From contig ML991781.1 of NCBI GenBank assembly GCA_010094025.1, positions 1 to 64,000 on the forward strand: 64,000 bases of DNA. Reading direction: 5' to 3'. The position numbers and the translations under genes are program-made. The first letter of the stretch is position 1, and every line of letters starts with the position of its first letter. The stretch is from Viridothelium virens (taxonomy: Eukaryota > Ascomycota > Dothideomycetes > Trypetheliales > Trypetheliaceae). Positions 21,334 through 33,302 of the stretch are shown here, one piece after another. A model generated the notes under the pieces. The model saw only the letters and a program-made list of their open reading frames with translations, was not told the origin of the DNA and did no database searches.

Positions 21334-24113
21334 GAGAAAGTAACCGGGAATGCCGTTTTAGGCTTGATGGCAAGTAATAGCTGACATATGGTTCAAGAGA
21401 AAGTCTGGTACCGAATGCGTTTCTGCTATGTTGATGGCTGAATCAGGTAGATGTGACGCGCCGCGAGCCTAGTACGAAGCGGTGTAGAGCTGGTCCGGCT
21501 GTTAAGGATTAGGCTTTCTAATATAGGCATGTAGACAATTATTTTGCAGGTGGGCAGTCGAGGGGTTGGCAGCACGTTATTATAACAACCCGTCATGCAA
21601 GACGAGGAAGTGTTTTGAAAGGGCATCCTCGTCCAGGGAGGGTAGGCGATCTCAAGATGCTGGTCGTATCGCCACATAGGCTGGATATTTTCAGGCGCAG
21701 TGAGCAGAGACGGGCCACGAGACAGAGCTCGTTCCTAGGGTTGCCGGATTAGCTGTCCAGAGCAAGCCTCATCGACGAATTCTGCGGGTAGCATCATGCG
21801 GTGGGATACGGCTAGGGTGTCTGCTCTAACGTCTACTCCAGAATTTCTATTCCAGCGACACGAAAGGAATAGGCGCAATAGGGAATGCGGCTGGCCTTGT
21901 TGTTTGAGTGGTCAGGCGCATGGACGGTCAGAGGCGCGGAACGCTCCTGGGATTTGCGCTGGTTCCACTAGAAGCTCCTACAACGCCGTTGTAGCCCTGC
22001 TTCGAGAAACAGCTTGGAAAGACTTGAAACCTCCGGCCAGCTCGGTTCTTTTCCGGCAGATTGGCATTTGGCTGGAACGGGCAACGGCTGAACAATCCAC
22101 GCTGCCTGGAAAGCATTGTGAAGGGGGCCCTTCCCCGTCATCGTGCCGATTCCTGGTGTTTGAGATGGACGTGTGGCCGGCCAGGATGGTACCTGGAATT
22201 CTCTGGACGTTTTGGAAAGTTTCACAGAGGGAAGCAATGCCCGTGGTGCCACTTGCACGACTGCGCTGAAGAGAGGAGAGGTTAGTAGAAGATGCTCCAT
22301 TGAGGCCCAAGTGTCGTCCCATCAGCCAGGTTACCAGCAGCGACTCTTCCGAGATCTCTATCTGTGAATGTAAGCGGCCGTCCGCCTGGTTGCGAACCCT
22401 TTTTGGGGGGCTTGACGCAGCTTGCATCAGAAATGCGCTCGTGCGCTTTGCTGTTTCAGACCCTCTGCTATACAGACCCTGGTCTATATCCGCTAGAGTT
22501 TCTTGAACCCTCTCATCCGCTGCCTAATTCGGCTTAGACGGCCGGTCCGCCCCCAGTCCCTAAGCTACGCCACCCCGTTTCATTCTGTCCATGGGCTTCA
22601 TGACTGATGCCTGTCGCAGAGAGATGGAAAAGGGTACAATACTCATGCAATGACACTGTACTGAGGCTGGAGGCCACGTACGCGCGATCTGAGTCACTGA
22701 TTGGATCGCAGATGAAATGAGACTACGAAAGCTGAGCTGGGTGATGCTCTTCGAGGCCGTCAGTCTGGTGGTGCTCCTTGCGCCGTGCACGGCAGAGCTT
22801 TGGCACAAATGCAACATAAATCTGGAGAGGTGGACAGTGAAGACATGAGGTTAGGATAAGGTGCCCGTTTCGCAACCGCCCAACCTACCGACTTGGTAGA
22901 TCCCCATGGCAAGTACCTAAGCTTAGGTTAGGTAGGTAGGTAGGTAGGCAGGTAGGTAGGTAGGTAGGTAAGGTACTAGGCAGGCACCGCCACGTGTGGT
23001 CTATAACAAGCTCTAGCATTGCTTTGACGAGACTGCATTACCGGAGCGACTTCTTGCATAGCCACCCCCATTCGCATACCTCAGGGGCCCATGTGAGGGA
23101 CGATCCGTGGAAACAATGAGCATTGAGTCATGTTAGGGCTTCGCGCTGCTCCGTGTCGTCTACTGTCACAAAACTTGTTCGCACGCCGACCAATCCTACC
23201 ATTTTATATAAATATTCCTCTGGGTCGGAAAAGCTGATGCGCTTCGTGCACTGGACTCAATTCGACACTCATGCTCATGCGCACAGACTTGACGAAACAA
23301 GCAATCTATCTCCGCCTAATGCTTGGCCTTGGCAATGTTCGGAAGATGTACGGGGTACGAGAAGCTTGTCGGCGTCGTAATTGATGGGAAGCAGAACGAG
23401 GTTACAGGCGAAGGCGATCTTCACGGGCACGGAAAGGCCCACGCTACCCAGCTAGGTAGGGAGTAGGTGGCCTTCCCACTTGCGACAATAATCGCCAAAG
23501 GGCGAGGGGACGGGCGGCTCCACGCCCGGCTGCCGAGGGCGGGCCGCAACGGTGGGAAGGGCACAAAGCAAGATTTCATGCAGACACGGCACGAAGCACA
23601 GAGAAACGTTGGATGGTCGTATGTGCGACTCGAGGACATCAAATCCGTACTTGTCGCGCAAGGCGGTGTTGTGGACGAGCAGAGCATGTGGCGACGTACA
23701 GAACGATCATTTTCATGGGAAGAACGTCGAAATCTAAGGTCTCGGTGTGACAATATTTTGTTCGCGCAAATATGTGTTATTAGAAGAATGTCTCTTTCGC
23801 GGATGATGCAAACACCCGTCAGGCGGGTCGCTCAATGAGAAATCTTCGGGCCGAAAAGAAACAGTTTCCACGCTCAGATGACCTAAGGCGTATTCCTGCG
23901 CAGAGCAGTCTGAGAAGCCACCGACTAGGTTGCGGGCAACCCTCCAAGATGCAGCAAAGTAACTCATATCCCGTCATTAGTTGTATGCCCGAGCCATGTC
24001 CTCGCATCGCTATGCTCCAGTCGTGAAAAGAAGTGGTATCATGGTAATAACAGAAAAGAAAAAGAAAGGGGCCAAGGGTGTTCCGGGAGCTCGCAGTTTC
24101 TCATCCCCGACGA
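21334..24113. other. 2.8-kb intergenic stretch
   Basis: Regulatory or spacer DNA between two SANT-type genes that lie in the same orientation. Several mid-size frames overlap on both strands (21796-22430) with no recognisable content. It holds the tetranucleotide repeat at 22925-22975. A missing 5' exon of the gene at 19659-21333 could lie near 21370-21700. Confidence 0.4.
22925..22975. repeat. (TAGG)n microsatellite
   Basis: About eleven copies of ggta/tagg with one gca interruption near 22949. Degenerate copies occur just before and after, and shorter runs of the same motif lie at 23450-23462 and 49556-49571. Confidence 0.85.
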
Positions 24114-25080
24114 TCACATCTTGCCTCCAAAATGCTCTTTTGCATACTGCTCGCATGCCTGGGGAATGGTCAGCAATGGCGACTGGTGGGGATAAGGGAG
24201 ATTATTTGAAGGTACCTTTGCTGGCTTGCCGACTTTCGCTCCGATGACCTTCCATTTACTTGCTTCGTACTCCTTGATCGCTGCCAGTAACGCCTGGCTC
24301 TGCTTTTTCAGTCAGCCAAGCCAAATCCTCATCGCCATCTACATAGTAGAGACCAACGAATGAACCAACCTCATCTTCAGCAAATTCGGCGTAATGCATG
24401 TCCTGGGTAACGTAAATCAGTATATGGAGGAAATCAGGGTTGAGATTGGGGTCGAAGTTCACCTTGTACCAGTGTTTCTTAACACTGCCTTCCGTCCGTG
24501 AAGGGAAATGCTTTAACAAAGAGCTCAGCGATGATCGGCTTTGTAAGTAGTGGTGCGCAATCGCAAGTGAAGCAACGCGTATCCCACGAAAACCTACCTT
24601 GGCTATCTCACTCCAGCTCGTCCCCTGATCTCGCATCGTTTTGAGCCTCTGTTCCTCTGCCGGCGTCCAGGGAGTGTTGGTCCGGCCCTTCTTGGGCGGT
24701 GGTGGTGCTGTTTGCGGCTGGCCTAAATCGGCTCCAGGAGGACCGAGGGGATCGTGCTCTCCAAAGGGAGCGGTTGATGATGCTGCTGCCACATCTCCCG
24801 GCTGTAGAGGATCATCTGCGCGTCGCTTTCGCGGGTTAGGCTGCTGCTGGTTCGGCGGCGGAGGCGGCGGAGGGTTCAGTGGACCTGGGCCCGTTGGAGG
24901 AGGTTGATATGAAGCAAATGGATCCGATGGATGGCCGAGGGCGGAATACGGGCCGGTGGGTTGAGTCGAGGACAGAGTCAGCTGGGTCGGCGAAGCAGAG
25001 GTGCCCGCGGAGTACGCTTGCGGCTGCTGACCCGTAGGCTTGAGGTTGCGCTTCGCATTAGGAGAATTGCTGGAATACAT
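24114..25080 (-). CDS. small two-repeat SANT/Myb-like protein
   Basis: Five exons, 25080-24598, 24510-24463, 24402-24370, 24299-24216 and 24158-24114, all in phase 0, give 230 residues. The Pro/Gln-rich N-terminus holds a KRR-type basic patch (NPRKRRADD). Repeat 1 is WTPAEEQRLKTMRDQGTSWSEIAKHFPSRTEGSVKKHWY. Repeat 2 is SQALLAAIKEYEASKWKVIGAKVGKPAKACEQYAKEHF. The arrangement matches the 19659-21333 protein (acidic start, FPxRT/S, then a WKxI..K.G....AC repeat), so the two may be paralogues. It is probably a nuclear DNA- or chromatin-binding factor. Introns 57-87 nt; the third uses GTTGGT. Confidence 0.8.
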
Positions 25081-28000
25081 TTGGGCTACGTCAGCGGGGC
25101 CAGGGGGGGTGGGGAAAGGTTTCGGAGGGCTCGACGGGAGCTGCGCTCAAGTACTAGGTATCAGAGACAAATCACAGAAAAAAGAGGACTTACGACATGG
25201 TCACGGCTCACGAAGGTAAAAAGCTGGCAAGAGCCGTATCACCGCCGACGGACGTGGTTCGAGGCCCCCGCACTTGGACGCTGGTCTTTAACACTGTCGC
25301 CGGGCGACGCAAGCTTGAGGCGCCTCACTTGCGCTCATACCTATCCCTCGAGGGCGCAGAGGGCAGAAGGCCGATGGTCAGAGGCAGTCGTCGGCGTGGA
25401 AGGCGATCATGATGATGGGTCGAGAGGGAGATCGTCGTCACTTGCATGCGAAGAGTAGGTAGAGGCTGGGTAGAGGCTGGCATGGGCTACAAAAGCAGGC
25501 ATGGAGCGACGGCCAGGCTACGAGCGAAGTGCAGACGCCCGCAAAGGGACCCGTCAGGAGCCATCATGACCCGCGCCGACGACTGCATTGGAGACGCCCC
25601 ATCTGGCAAGGTCGCCGACGAGGAAGCTTTCTTTCGCGCCAGAAGCAGCCCGGCCGAGCAGGACGGTGCAGGTAGAGGATACGGAGGGGCAGGCGAGGCG
25701 GCGTATGTGGCGGCAGGTAGAGGGGAAAAGGGCCTTTGGATCGATCGTGCTGGGCCTGGTGCACCGCCCGAGAATGGCGTGAATGGGAGGATACGGGCCC
25801 TCTCTGGCAGCCTTTTGCAGCCTTCTGGCACCACTGCACCGCTGGATAGGGCCTCGGAGGGGGGAGAATAGGGTGGTGCGACTAGCCGCGATGCGGGGTA
25901 ATTGATTGCTGCCAGCGAGCTTATTAAATCTGCACCCATAACGATCCATTCAGACCCATTCAGAGACCTCTCCACGCTATCATCCTACCTAACCCTCTGC
26001 CACGGCCTTGTCTCCCCCCCCATCCTGCGCCAATTCTGCATCCATTCTGCATCCACTTGGCCCATTTTGCCTCCATCCAAGCGATCCAACCGGGCGGCGC
26101 TACTGCAGACCCGCCCCGGCCCAGCACACTCGTGCCGCCGAGCCCGCAGATTCGATGCAGAACTTCGAGCCCACCAAACTTCATCCATCCCCATTAGAGC
26201 CCGGACCCGTCACGAGCGCCTGCCAATCACCGCGTCACCTGCCGACGGCACGAGAAAAAGGCTGCGGGAGTGCAAGATTGCGTACATGCCGCCGTGCATC
26301 GGCACTCGACGAGGGCCAACCAGATGGCGCCATCCTCGCGGAGCCAGAGCGGTGCAGAGGGTCTGCCCGCGCCCACGCCAAAGCTTGGTACCTGTCCGAG
26401 CACTCTAGCCTCTGCCTTTTCCATCCTGGGGTGCTGGTTGTTGACGATTTATCAGAGCCCCCGAGGTCATTGTCGATGTAACCCCGGCGTGCCCGGCCCC
26501 GACGGCTGCAGACGAGGTGCCAAGGCAATACACCAATACCTCCGTCCAGATGTACGGGAAGTAGTCATGACATACACAACTCCTCTATCGACACGGCCGT
26601 TGCAGCAGTGGCTTTCCGACAGCGAACGATCCAGAGCGAGGGCCGAGGGCAGAGGGCAGTAGCGCACACCTCGATACGCAAAATTGGTAAGACACATAGA
26701 TAGACACATGGAGACATGAACAGCATCGTGAGGAAGAATCGATACACGAACGTGAACGATGGAACGGATCAACCGGTAGAACAGAACGGTTTGCATCGCT
26801 TCCGCCCTGAGGTAGGTATTCTAAACACGGTCGTAGACGTTTCCACCAACCCCAACCGAGCCTAGAGTGGGACTGTCAGCCAATCAGGGCTCACCACACG
26901 CGCTTGCTCGAACCATCTCCTATTCTCCTCCAAACTCCCCTAAACCCCCCTCCAGACTGCTACTTGTCGAGGACGCGACCGGGCGAGTCACGAAGCGCGC
27001 TCAAGATACGTAAGATATACTTCCGCCATTGAGCGCTCCGCCTCGTGTTTGTGTCGGTGTCACGTTGTTTCGTTTCCGCCAAGCTTTTATGCGAACCGAT
27101 CCCCCTTGAGACAGTTCGAGACGCGCCACTGTGTTTGAGAGCCAGAGGACGTCTCGACTCTCCAGCGGCCCCCATCTACACTGCAAATCTGGTACCCTGG
27201 ACTCAATGGGCGGCATGTCGCCATTTCCACCGATGAAAATGCGCTTTGCCCATGTTTTCTCTGCCAGCGACCGGCGACTTCAAACAACCAATGCCTCTAG
27301 GGCAAAGACAGGCCTGATCTTCCTCGCCTATATTGTTGGACGCCGGATTAGCCTCTCGAGCATCCCGAGACTGCCTCCCTAAGTGAGTAAGAGTTTTGCT
27401 ATGCATAAGCGAATCCGCAAACTCTCATGAAATGTGCGCGCGTTCGATTTTCTCTCAGCTTCGTATAATGTTCAAAGTCCCGCGAGATTTATTCGTCTAC
27501 GCTCGAAAAGTTTCGTGCGTGTGCCTCTGACAAGGCCTGACCTGGTCCTCCGTACCATCGGGTTCACCTCACACGTTCTGAAACTAGGTCTTGCTTAACG
27601 CTCTCAGCCCTGGAACCAGTCGAGTTTAAGACTTGGTTCAAAGATTCGCCCACTGAGAGGCTCACTTTCTATCTTGACTCGCCTGAATAGGCTACTGGTC
27701 AACGCCTCCCAGTATCACCTTTCTCGATCGACAGCGATGCGGTCTCGCTTGTTCCTGCCTGAACACCTAGAACGTCGTGAAGTAGTGTGTGTAGGTGAGG
27801 TTTTGAACCTGTAACAGTCCATCACCCCTCCATCTCGCCTTCTCTGGCGTTCATCCCCGCGACTGTCGTCGTCAGCGTTTGGCACGGATCATAGCCTATA
27901 TTTATTAAGCTCGTCTGTCCGTCATGTTCACACTCTCTCTGCTCTCGAGTCTTGCAGCCAACTCCAGCCTCAACATCCCCATCAGCAGCCGGCGGTTTTA

Positions 28001-28220
28001 CTTTCTTTTACAGCCACCGGTTTGGCTGCTTTTCATTCTTTTAATCAGGATTGCTGGTCGATAGCTTTTTGACTATATACTTTAACTACTCTTCGCTTCT
28101 TTGCCAAGGGTCCAGACACTCATTATCGGCATCACTTTTCTTACCGCCGGTGCAAACACTACTCTAACGGATTGCTCCATCAAAACACAAGACTAGACAG
28201 TCATATCATCACGTTCGATC
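25081..28220. other. 3.1-kb GC-rich stretch, probably promoter and long leaders
   Basis: It lies between divergently transcribed SANT-type genes. GC-rich DNA at 25200-26450 keeps frames open on both strands by chance composition, including 25487-25975 on the minus strand and 25902-26481 on the plus strand. None has a recognisable domain. From about 27420 to 28220 it becomes pyrimidine-rich with short upstream ATGs, like a long 5' leader of the gene starting at 28221. Confidence 0.45.
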
Positions 28221-29355
28221 ATGGATCAGAACATGACTCCATCCATTGTGTCCCCCATCAGTGAGGACAGTCATGGGAGCCCTCAGTTCCCCAACAAGCC
28301 ACGCAAATTGGCGTACGTTAGTGGTAATAGATCTTGGTCCGAGGAGGAGGTATGTCACATTGATCAACAATAATTCAACCTCGGGCTCACATATGGTCCA
28401 GGAGAATTACCTACTCCAAACTCGCATGCAAAAGATGCCCTACAAGCATATTGCTGCCCATCTCAACAAGACCGAACTAGCCTGCCGTCTGCACTACCAT
28501 CAACTCTCCCATGGAAGCCATCGACGCAAACGCACTCATTCAGTCTCTTCCGCCACGTCTTCGGTCTCTGCTGGTTCATCGACCCAGACTCCGGACCTCC
28601 GCCATTACCGAAGTGGCTCAGAATTCGAAGAAAGCCCTGCGAGCGAATTTCAAGGCTCGCCGCCATCCTACTTCCACCCTCGTTCCAGGTCATCAACCAT
28701 GAGTAGCACGGGTAGCCGTCCTCACAAAGTTTTGTTGCCTAAGCCAGCCCCCTTGACTCCTCGGACCACCCCCGATCCCATTCCTGGGGGCCTCCGCATC
28801 CATACTGGGGGACATGCCATGCAGCCCAATGCCGTTGACACTGACCGTCTCCGCTACATCTACGAATCTCACCGTGCCGCTTTTTGGGCCTCTGTCGCTG
28901 CCGAATACGGGAATGATGTCTCTCCTGCCATGCTTGAAGAAGTCTGGCGTAGTGGCACCTTCAATGGCATCGGCGTGAAGCCTCCAACCCCAAGTTCCAG
29001 CCCGGACCACCGCCAATCTGGTTCCATTTTGCTGAAGCCTTCCCCCTTCATTCCAGAGCCGTCCAATTCTGCTATTGAGAGGCCAATGACTGCAGGTCTC
29101 ACTCCCATCACCCCTGCGATCAGTGCTATCTCGGCGCCGGACAGATCAAGCTACACTTTGCCTACTCCCATTCCGAGCGCAACGAGCAACCCAAGAGCTT
29201 CTCCCTGGGCGAACGCCGGTGGATTCCGCGCACCTGCGATCTCCAATCTCTTGACTGAAGATAGGAGCCCGAGGCGAGAGACTTTCCTGGAGAGGCGACA
29301 TACTGATAGTGATACCACTCCTCTCAGTACCGCCTCCAGGGAATCGTTCAGATGA
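28221..29355 (+). CDS. Myb/SANT-like regulatory protein
   Basis: Exons 28221-28349 and 28402-29355 (52-nt intron, GTATGT...GTCCAG, phase 0) give 360 residues. The intron splits the single Myb-like helix-turn-helix: RSWSEEEENYLLQTRMQKMPYKHIAAHLNKTELACRLHYHQLS, with the usual first Trp and the later HYHQ in place of a Trp. The rest is Ser/Pro-rich and probably disordered, with a short conserved-looking block at about 200-245 (VDTDRLRYIYESHRAAFWASVAAEYG). It is likely a nuclear DNA-binding protein of a fungal-only family. A long leader (27420-28220) suggests translational control. Confidence 0.85.
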
Positions 29356-30664
29356 TTCATTACTACAACGGGGGCTTGCGATGAACTTTCTCTACTGAAG
29401 CCTAGGGTTTTCTTGGACGGTGTACTTGGCGAGCATGCATTCATTCATTCGTTCGTTCAGCATCCGAAGCGTTGACGGCATCATCTGAGAGAAAAGTTGA
29501 TGGATATGTTGCGGAATTGTTTTAATAGAGCCAGGGCAGGCTTGACTACTTTCGTTAATGTGCTATGATACCACTTGGGTGGTTGCTTTTTTTTCCTGGG
29601 GTTCATCGTACTTCTTTTCAGTATCTAACGAGCAATGTCATGATATCTAACCTTAAACAAATGCTTGGTATTCTCTACATGATAGTTTGTTCGCGACAGT
29701 TGGTACCGAGTGACATCGTACCGACCCGCCCCATCTGCAACGACTGGGGTCTGAAGCGTCCGGATTTCCTCTCTCCCGCGATCGCTAGTTTCGCCTGCAA
29801 TGGCCCTCTAATCTAACGGAAACAGAACCTCAGAATCCTTGCAACAAACTGTCTACCGGCGGGAATGAACAGGACCTCAGTTCTGAACATGTTCTGCGCC
29901 GGAGACCCTGGTCCTGGGTTACGCTTACATTCTGTTACTAGACAGCCTTCCCTTCTTAGATGCTCTTAGATAAGGGAGATGTCACTGCAGGGTCTGACAG
30001 CCACGGCAGCTAAAACATGGGAACTTCGAAACTTTGAAGGAGATGATCTTGCTTGTACTTCTGTCTCACGCGTCACTAGTGACGGAAAGCTGCTATCCGC
30101 GGGAATATCGATAGAGATGCGCGGCATGCATTGGAGCTTACGTACTTGCCTTATCGTCATCGATGGAGAACAGAGCTGTCACGGAAACGCCGTTCCATCC
30201 TTCACTCATGGACAAGGAGGTTCTTGGCAACGATAATATCTCGTTGCTCCTGCCAAGAACGAGTCAATCGCTGTAGGCTCCATCGATGGGTACAAAACGA
30301 TATCTGTCTCCAACATATTCTCTGGAATTCTTCTATCCGTCAATGTGGTTGCTTTTCCCGCATCCGGAGACGGGACGGCAATACGCGTCTGGGAATACCA
30401 ATCACCCAGCTATCCATCTTCCTTGTCTGACCGCGCTCGTGATGAATCGGGAAGCTCACTCAAGCATGAAGTCTACAGTTGGAGAGCTGGAGCAGGTAAT
30501 GGAGCTAAAAAGTCTATGATTACCGAAGAGATTAAGCTTTCCAGCGACTCTATATTGGGAAGAGATGGTAAACGAAGGGAAGTTTTTCAGGTGATAGCGT
30601 TAGACAACCTGGTGACAAGGTGCAACTGTCATATTCGAATTCTCTTTGGACATGAAAATAGATA
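29356..30664. other. intergenic with decayed gene
   Basis: 3' region of the SANT gene followed by a probable relic of a WD40-like gene (29970-30590) and family B copy B1. No intact gene. Confidence 0.45.
29970..30590 (+). pseudogene. remnant of a WD40-like beta-propeller gene
   Basis: Separate plus-strand frames read LTATAAKTWELRNFEGDDLAC and SVSRVTSDGKLLSAG near 29980-30100, ESIAVGSIDGYKTISVSNI near 30255-30315, and VVAFPASGDGTAIRVWEY near 30345-30400. These are WD40-type strands (SxDGxxI.VW). They are not in one frame and no good introns connect them, so this looks like a decayed host gene, perhaps of the NACHT-WD40 type. Confidence 0.45.
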
Positions 30665-30749
30665 CAGTCGAGCGAAAAAAGTGTCCGCTCGCTGGCGTGG
30701 AATAATTGCTGGGGGTTGCCTGGACACTTGTGTCCTAATAGAGGTACTG
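30665..30749 (-). mobile_element. family B mini-MITE, copy B1
   Basis: 85 bp with TA on both sides (30663-30664 and 30750-30751) and CAGT/ACTG ends. It contains the core gtgtccgctcgctggcgtgg, then aattgctgggggttgcc and tggacact, in reverse orientation to the other copies. It touches the stop codon of the phosphatase-like gene. Confidence 0.85.
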
Positions 30750-30751
30750 TA

Positions 30752-32200
30752 TCAGGGCGTCACTGCACTCTCGAAAGGCAAAGTCGTATCGGTCAAGAAA
30801 GTCGTCACATCCGTGCCATTCCCAAAGCCACAGACTGTGTTAAACTCCCCAGCTTGCATCTGCTTTTCCTTTACAATCTGCACATATTTTTCCAACTCAC
30901 AGCTTCTTCCAGGCCCGTCGGCGCACCCAATAACAGGGTAAACGATATCGTTCAGAAGCACCCTCACATACTGCTGCTGTGCCCCCTGCGACCCATGCGA
31001 AGATACAGTAGCATTTACACGACAGTTTAGCCGCTCAAAGCCGATCGTACCTCTCATCGTCACATACCGACTTGCTACATATCTCTGACCATCCGGAATC
31101 CTGTTCGGTGGAAGCGAAAACTCTCCATCGAATACCCCAATCTCACTGACCAGTTGATTAATCTGCCCATCATTTGTGAATGTAGCAATGAGTGGGCTCG
31201 GCCTGAACACTGTTCCATCCTTTTGCACATACTCCTTCTCTGGTCCATCCTGAAACCTCTGCATCACCGCCGCAAGAAATGGCAGCATGAATGTGCCATT
31301 CTTTCCCGCACCCGGCCCAGATCCGTAGTAATACCGCAGATCCTGCGCATATTCGTACTGCTTCAACTCGTCTGTTGTGAAGACATCGCACCAAGGGCTC
31401 GTAGTCCCGGTAATCTGGGATTCAAACCCACAGAGATAGGGGAACAGACTCACATCACTAGCATCAAACACCAGATTTCCACTAAGCATCCCATTGATCC
31501 GCGCAACGATTGGCGGAAGATACACATCTGCCCACTGTGTCGCATTCGCGCCACCGCTATCGTCGACATAGTTTGGGCAGAGATCTGACGGCGCGAGCGA
31601 GTTTGCAAGCGAGCGCGGGTCAGATGAGTTAAGACTATATACCTTCCCGAGCGTTGTGGCATTGGGACCTAGGAAGCCCCTTGCGAAGAGCCGAGCGCTG
31701 TCTACGACGCGAGGCGCGGCGGGATAGAGGTTCGACCACAGCACGAAGGGACTATTGTCGGTGTAGAGTTGGGGGTATCCCCAGCGGTAGGCGACACCCA
31801 TGTCGTAGAGCTCTTTCCATCCGCCGGGACTTAGCTTCGAGAGTTGCTGATCAGGGTCGCTGAGGACGGGTCGCCAGGTTGGGAGGAATGAAAGGGGCCC
31901 TGAAGAGGTGAAGTTGGCGGAATGGATTTTGAGGGACAGGTTCTGCCATTGCTGAAAGGCGGAAGGATCAGGGTAGCGAGAACCGTGTCGGGAGGTGAAG
32001 GCAGCCATGTCGATGGTACACCCTGGAGGGGTTTCGTAAGGAATGCCATTGACGTCGGGGCCCGGGAACCAAGGACTGTTCCCACCAAGGTGTGAGGGAA
32101 ATTTGGCGGGAATAGTACCAGGTTCGCCACCTACAGTATCCTGAGCTAAGGCGAAGCCTAGAAAACTGATGACAAGTACTGTAAAGAAGAAGGTCTTCAT
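30752..32200 (-). CDS. secreted histidine acid phosphatase / phytase-like protein
   Basis: One exon, 482 residues. Signal peptide 1-19 (ending FALA). The branch-2 histidine phosphatase signature SRHGSRYP is at 70-77 with the nucleophile His72. The usual catalytic HD pair, expected near 343-344, reads FTNDGQI here: the Asp is kept and the His is Asn. Conserved Cys and many N-glycosylation sites (NLS, NFT, NAT, NSS, NGT) fit an extracellular enzyme. Family members release phosphate from phytate or other esters. The changed pair means reduced or altered proton donation, or a subfamily that uses a different residue. Family B copy B1 lies directly after the stop. Confidence 0.88.
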   Translation of the reverse strand: MKTFFFTVLVISFLGFALAQDTVGGEPGTIPAKFPSHLGGNSPWFPGPDVNGIPYETPPGCTIDMAAFTSRHGSRYPDPSAFQQWQNLSLKIHSANFTSSGPLSFLPTWRPVLSDPDQQLSKLSPGGWKELYDMGVAYRWGYPQLYTDNSPFVLWSNLYPAAPRVVDSARLFARGFLGPNATTLGKVYSLNSSDPRSLANSLAPSDLCPNYVDDSGGANATQWADVYLPPIVARINGMLSGNLVFDASDVSLFPYLCGFESQITGTTSPWCDVFTTDELKQYEYAQDLRYYYGSGPGAGKNGTFMLPFLAAVMQRFQDGPEKEYVQKDGTVFRPSPLIATFTNDGQINQLVSEIGVFDGEFSLPPNRIPDGQRYVASRYVTMRGTIGFERLNCRVNATVSSHGSQGAQQQYVRVLLNDIVYPVIGCADGPGRSCELEKYVQIVKEKQMQAGEFNTVCGFGNGTDVTTFLTDTTLPFESAVTP

Positions 32201-32544
32201 CTTGATGCTTTCTCACTGTGAAAGGCGTTCTTGAAACTAAAACTCCAAGGCTTGGGACGCTGAGAGGAACTATAAACTTATCTGCAGGCACATCCCCTTT
32301 TGAAGATTCTGCTTCGGACCTACGACAGAGCCATCCATGATTGGTCGTGCTCTAGATCTGACTATGATCCTAGTCTTCTGGATCTCGCCTGGTTCATGAT
32401 CGCAGCCGGGATGAATACGGAGTAGCCAGGAACGTGCAAGACATGAGGGTTGCGGTTCGCAATCGAGAGTGAGGATCAACACGGGGATCAATCTCGGCTT
32501 AAATCTCATAACTACAATTTTGATTTCATTAACCGACCGCCCGA

Positions 32545-32731
32545 CTTTACCGCGGCTGGGGGCTTCCTCGCCTCGTAATCTATACAATGTTATCTCAGTT
32601 TAACTGTTATGACCATGCTGGCCCATGTTGAGGCGGCGTTGACATGGGCCAACAAGATGATAACAGTAAAGTTGAGGTACCTCTAACATTGTATTGATTA
32701 CCAGTTGAGGAACCCCCCAACCGCGGCAAGG
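32545..32731. mobile_element. family A foldback MITE, copy A3
   Basis: About 187 bp. The right end ...ccgcggcaag is followed by TA. The left end starts ctttaccgcggctggggg, and its flank is GA instead of TA, so this end is mutated. The arms still pair over most of their length. It appears to be the most diverged copy. Confidence 0.8.
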
Positions 32732-33223
32732 TACGATTTATTTAGGAACTGTCATGCATCACCTCCGCTTGTATCTATGTACCTTAAATACGATAGTCGT
32801 AATTCGATTTTCTACGTCGCGTGCGGCGTCACGGTGGAGCCACTACCTGATGGAACAGGATTTCCCTTCAAAGTTGGACATCTCAGATCTTGCAAACCTT
32901 TGCTAAAGCGAGCGCGAAATCATTGAAAGGATTTGGCATTTGTGAGGCGCCTCACAATCAGGAGCTCGAGAGGCGCTGAACATCGAACTCACGTGAAAAT
33001 TCGAGGCTGAGTTGCGTTGCCAGAAAATCAATTGGAGCGTGTTTTTGATTCTTGCCCATTCGGAACGCTTATCAAAAACTCGGACGAATTGACTTTTCCC
33101 AGGCGAATTTACAATCCATTGTCGTCAGTACTTCGGAAAAATGGTAAAGGAACCTGGTGAGAGTCGAGGGACGAGTTGGGAGGGGGATAGCCGACGTATA
33201 CATGTAGAAATTGACCGTGAATA

Positions 33224-33302
33224 CAGTAGTGGGACAAAAGTGTCTAGGCAACCCCCAGCAATTTTTCCGCGCCAGCGAGCGGACACTTTTTTCGGATGAC
33301 TG
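33224..33302 (+). mobile_element. family B mini-MITE, copy B2
   Basis: 79 bp with CAGT/ACTG ends and TA flanks at 33222-33223 and 33303-33304. Core: gggacaaaagtgtc, gcaacccccagcaatttttccgc, gccagcgagcggacact. Intergenic, 3' of the eL34 gene. Confidence 0.85.

Noticed and set aside
21796-22430. Overlapping frames of 60-157 codons in the spacer between SANT genes
   Set aside because: Several frames compete on both strands and none has a recognisable motif.
25487-26481. Open frames of 130-170 codons on both strands
   Set aside because: High GC content opens frames on both strands at once, with no domain, signal or splice-consistent structure.
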